Origin: Faucicola tetraodonis
Lineage (GTDB): Bacteria > Pseudomonadota > Gammaproteobacteria > Pseudomonadales > Moraxellaceae
Length of the DNA: 21,835 nt
Strand: one strand, 5' to 3'
Assembly: GCA_032017425.1 (NCBI GenBank)
Contig: DALZPW010000017.1
Shown here piece after piece: positions 21,718-21,835 of the stretch. A model generated the notes under the pieces. It was not told where the DNA came from and did not search any database. It saw nothing but the letters and a program-made list of their open reading frames with translations. The stretch's first letter is position 1. The number at the start of each line of letters is the position of its first letter. The position numbers and the translations under genes are program-made.

Positions 21718-21835
21718 CAAAAATCGCTTGGCAAAAAATTGAGGTTACCGCTAAAAACCGCATAAGAAAAGAACTGCATAGTAAGCCCCCGACCATACCC
21801 CTATTGAGGTGGTATCCAGACATGTGGTAGCAGCT
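21718..21835. other. Unassigned end of window
   Basis: No complete gene fits here. From about 21785 the composition shifts to GC-richer sequence. A short open frame on the plus strand begins after a TAA at 21780-21782 and runs to the edge (about 17 codons, reading APDHTPIEVVSRHVVAA). A minus-strand frame is also open at the edge. It may be the edge of a gene, an insertion sequence or a structured RNA; the sequence shown cannot decide. Confidence 0.3.

Overview
The window is a chromosomal segment of a low-to-moderate-GC gammaproteobacterium. The best fit is family Moraxellaceae (Moraxella/Faucicola/Psychrobacter type). This rests on the order pyrG-kdsA-...-eno-ftsB-ispD, on porins with an AHAAPTVYGK N-terminus, and on the general protein style. 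The assignment is from memory of families, not from a database search.

Layout. (1) 1-2156: an unrecognised 121-aa protein, a 3' remnant of an FMN-dependent lactate-dehydrogenase-type gene, a small glutaredoxin-like protein, and the monofunctional transglycosylase mtgA. (2) 2244-4442: polyphosphate kinase ppk1, closed by a strong terminator. (3) 4505-5884: three small, hydrophilic, cysteine- and tryptophan-free proteins in a row, with AT-rich spacers that carry a palindrome and a possible RBS-proximal hairpin. (4) 5922-9016: divergent miaE (tRNA hydroxylase) and glcB (malate synthase G, glyoxylate bypass). (5) 9094-11789: two paralogous general porins in tandem; each is followed by its own terminator, and they share a 17-bp upstream element. 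(6) 11883-14572: pyrG (CTP synthase) and kdsA (KDO-8-phosphate synthase). (7) 14579-18828: a copper-handling block between kdsA and eno. It holds a degenerate HMA-domain protein without its CxxC, a CueR-like MerR regulator, a lipoprotein with two DUF305 domains, a CopZ chaperone and a CopA Cu(I)-exporting ATPase. (8) 19008-21717: eno, ftsB and ispD.

How they work together. The copper block reads as a self-contained regulon. A CueR-like sensor (Cys112 and Cys120, the same numbers as E. coli CueR) is divergent from DUF305-copZ-copA. The intervening promoter has the textbook MerR layout: -35 TTGACC, a 19-bp spacer carrying a dyad, and -10 TATAGT. The housekeeping genes around it serve nucleotide, LPS, glycolytic, isoprenoid and cell-division functions and appear intact.

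Most notable points: the gap-free alignment of a metal-site-less CopZ-like protein with the real CopZ about 1.3 kb away; Asn in place of Ser77 in the CueR-like sensor; in-frame 12-bp tandem repeats at its C-terminus; the trio of small disordered proteins; and the duplicated porins. I found no tRNA, rRNA, CRISPR array or complete insertion sequence. The last ~75 bases are unassigned and look different in composition.
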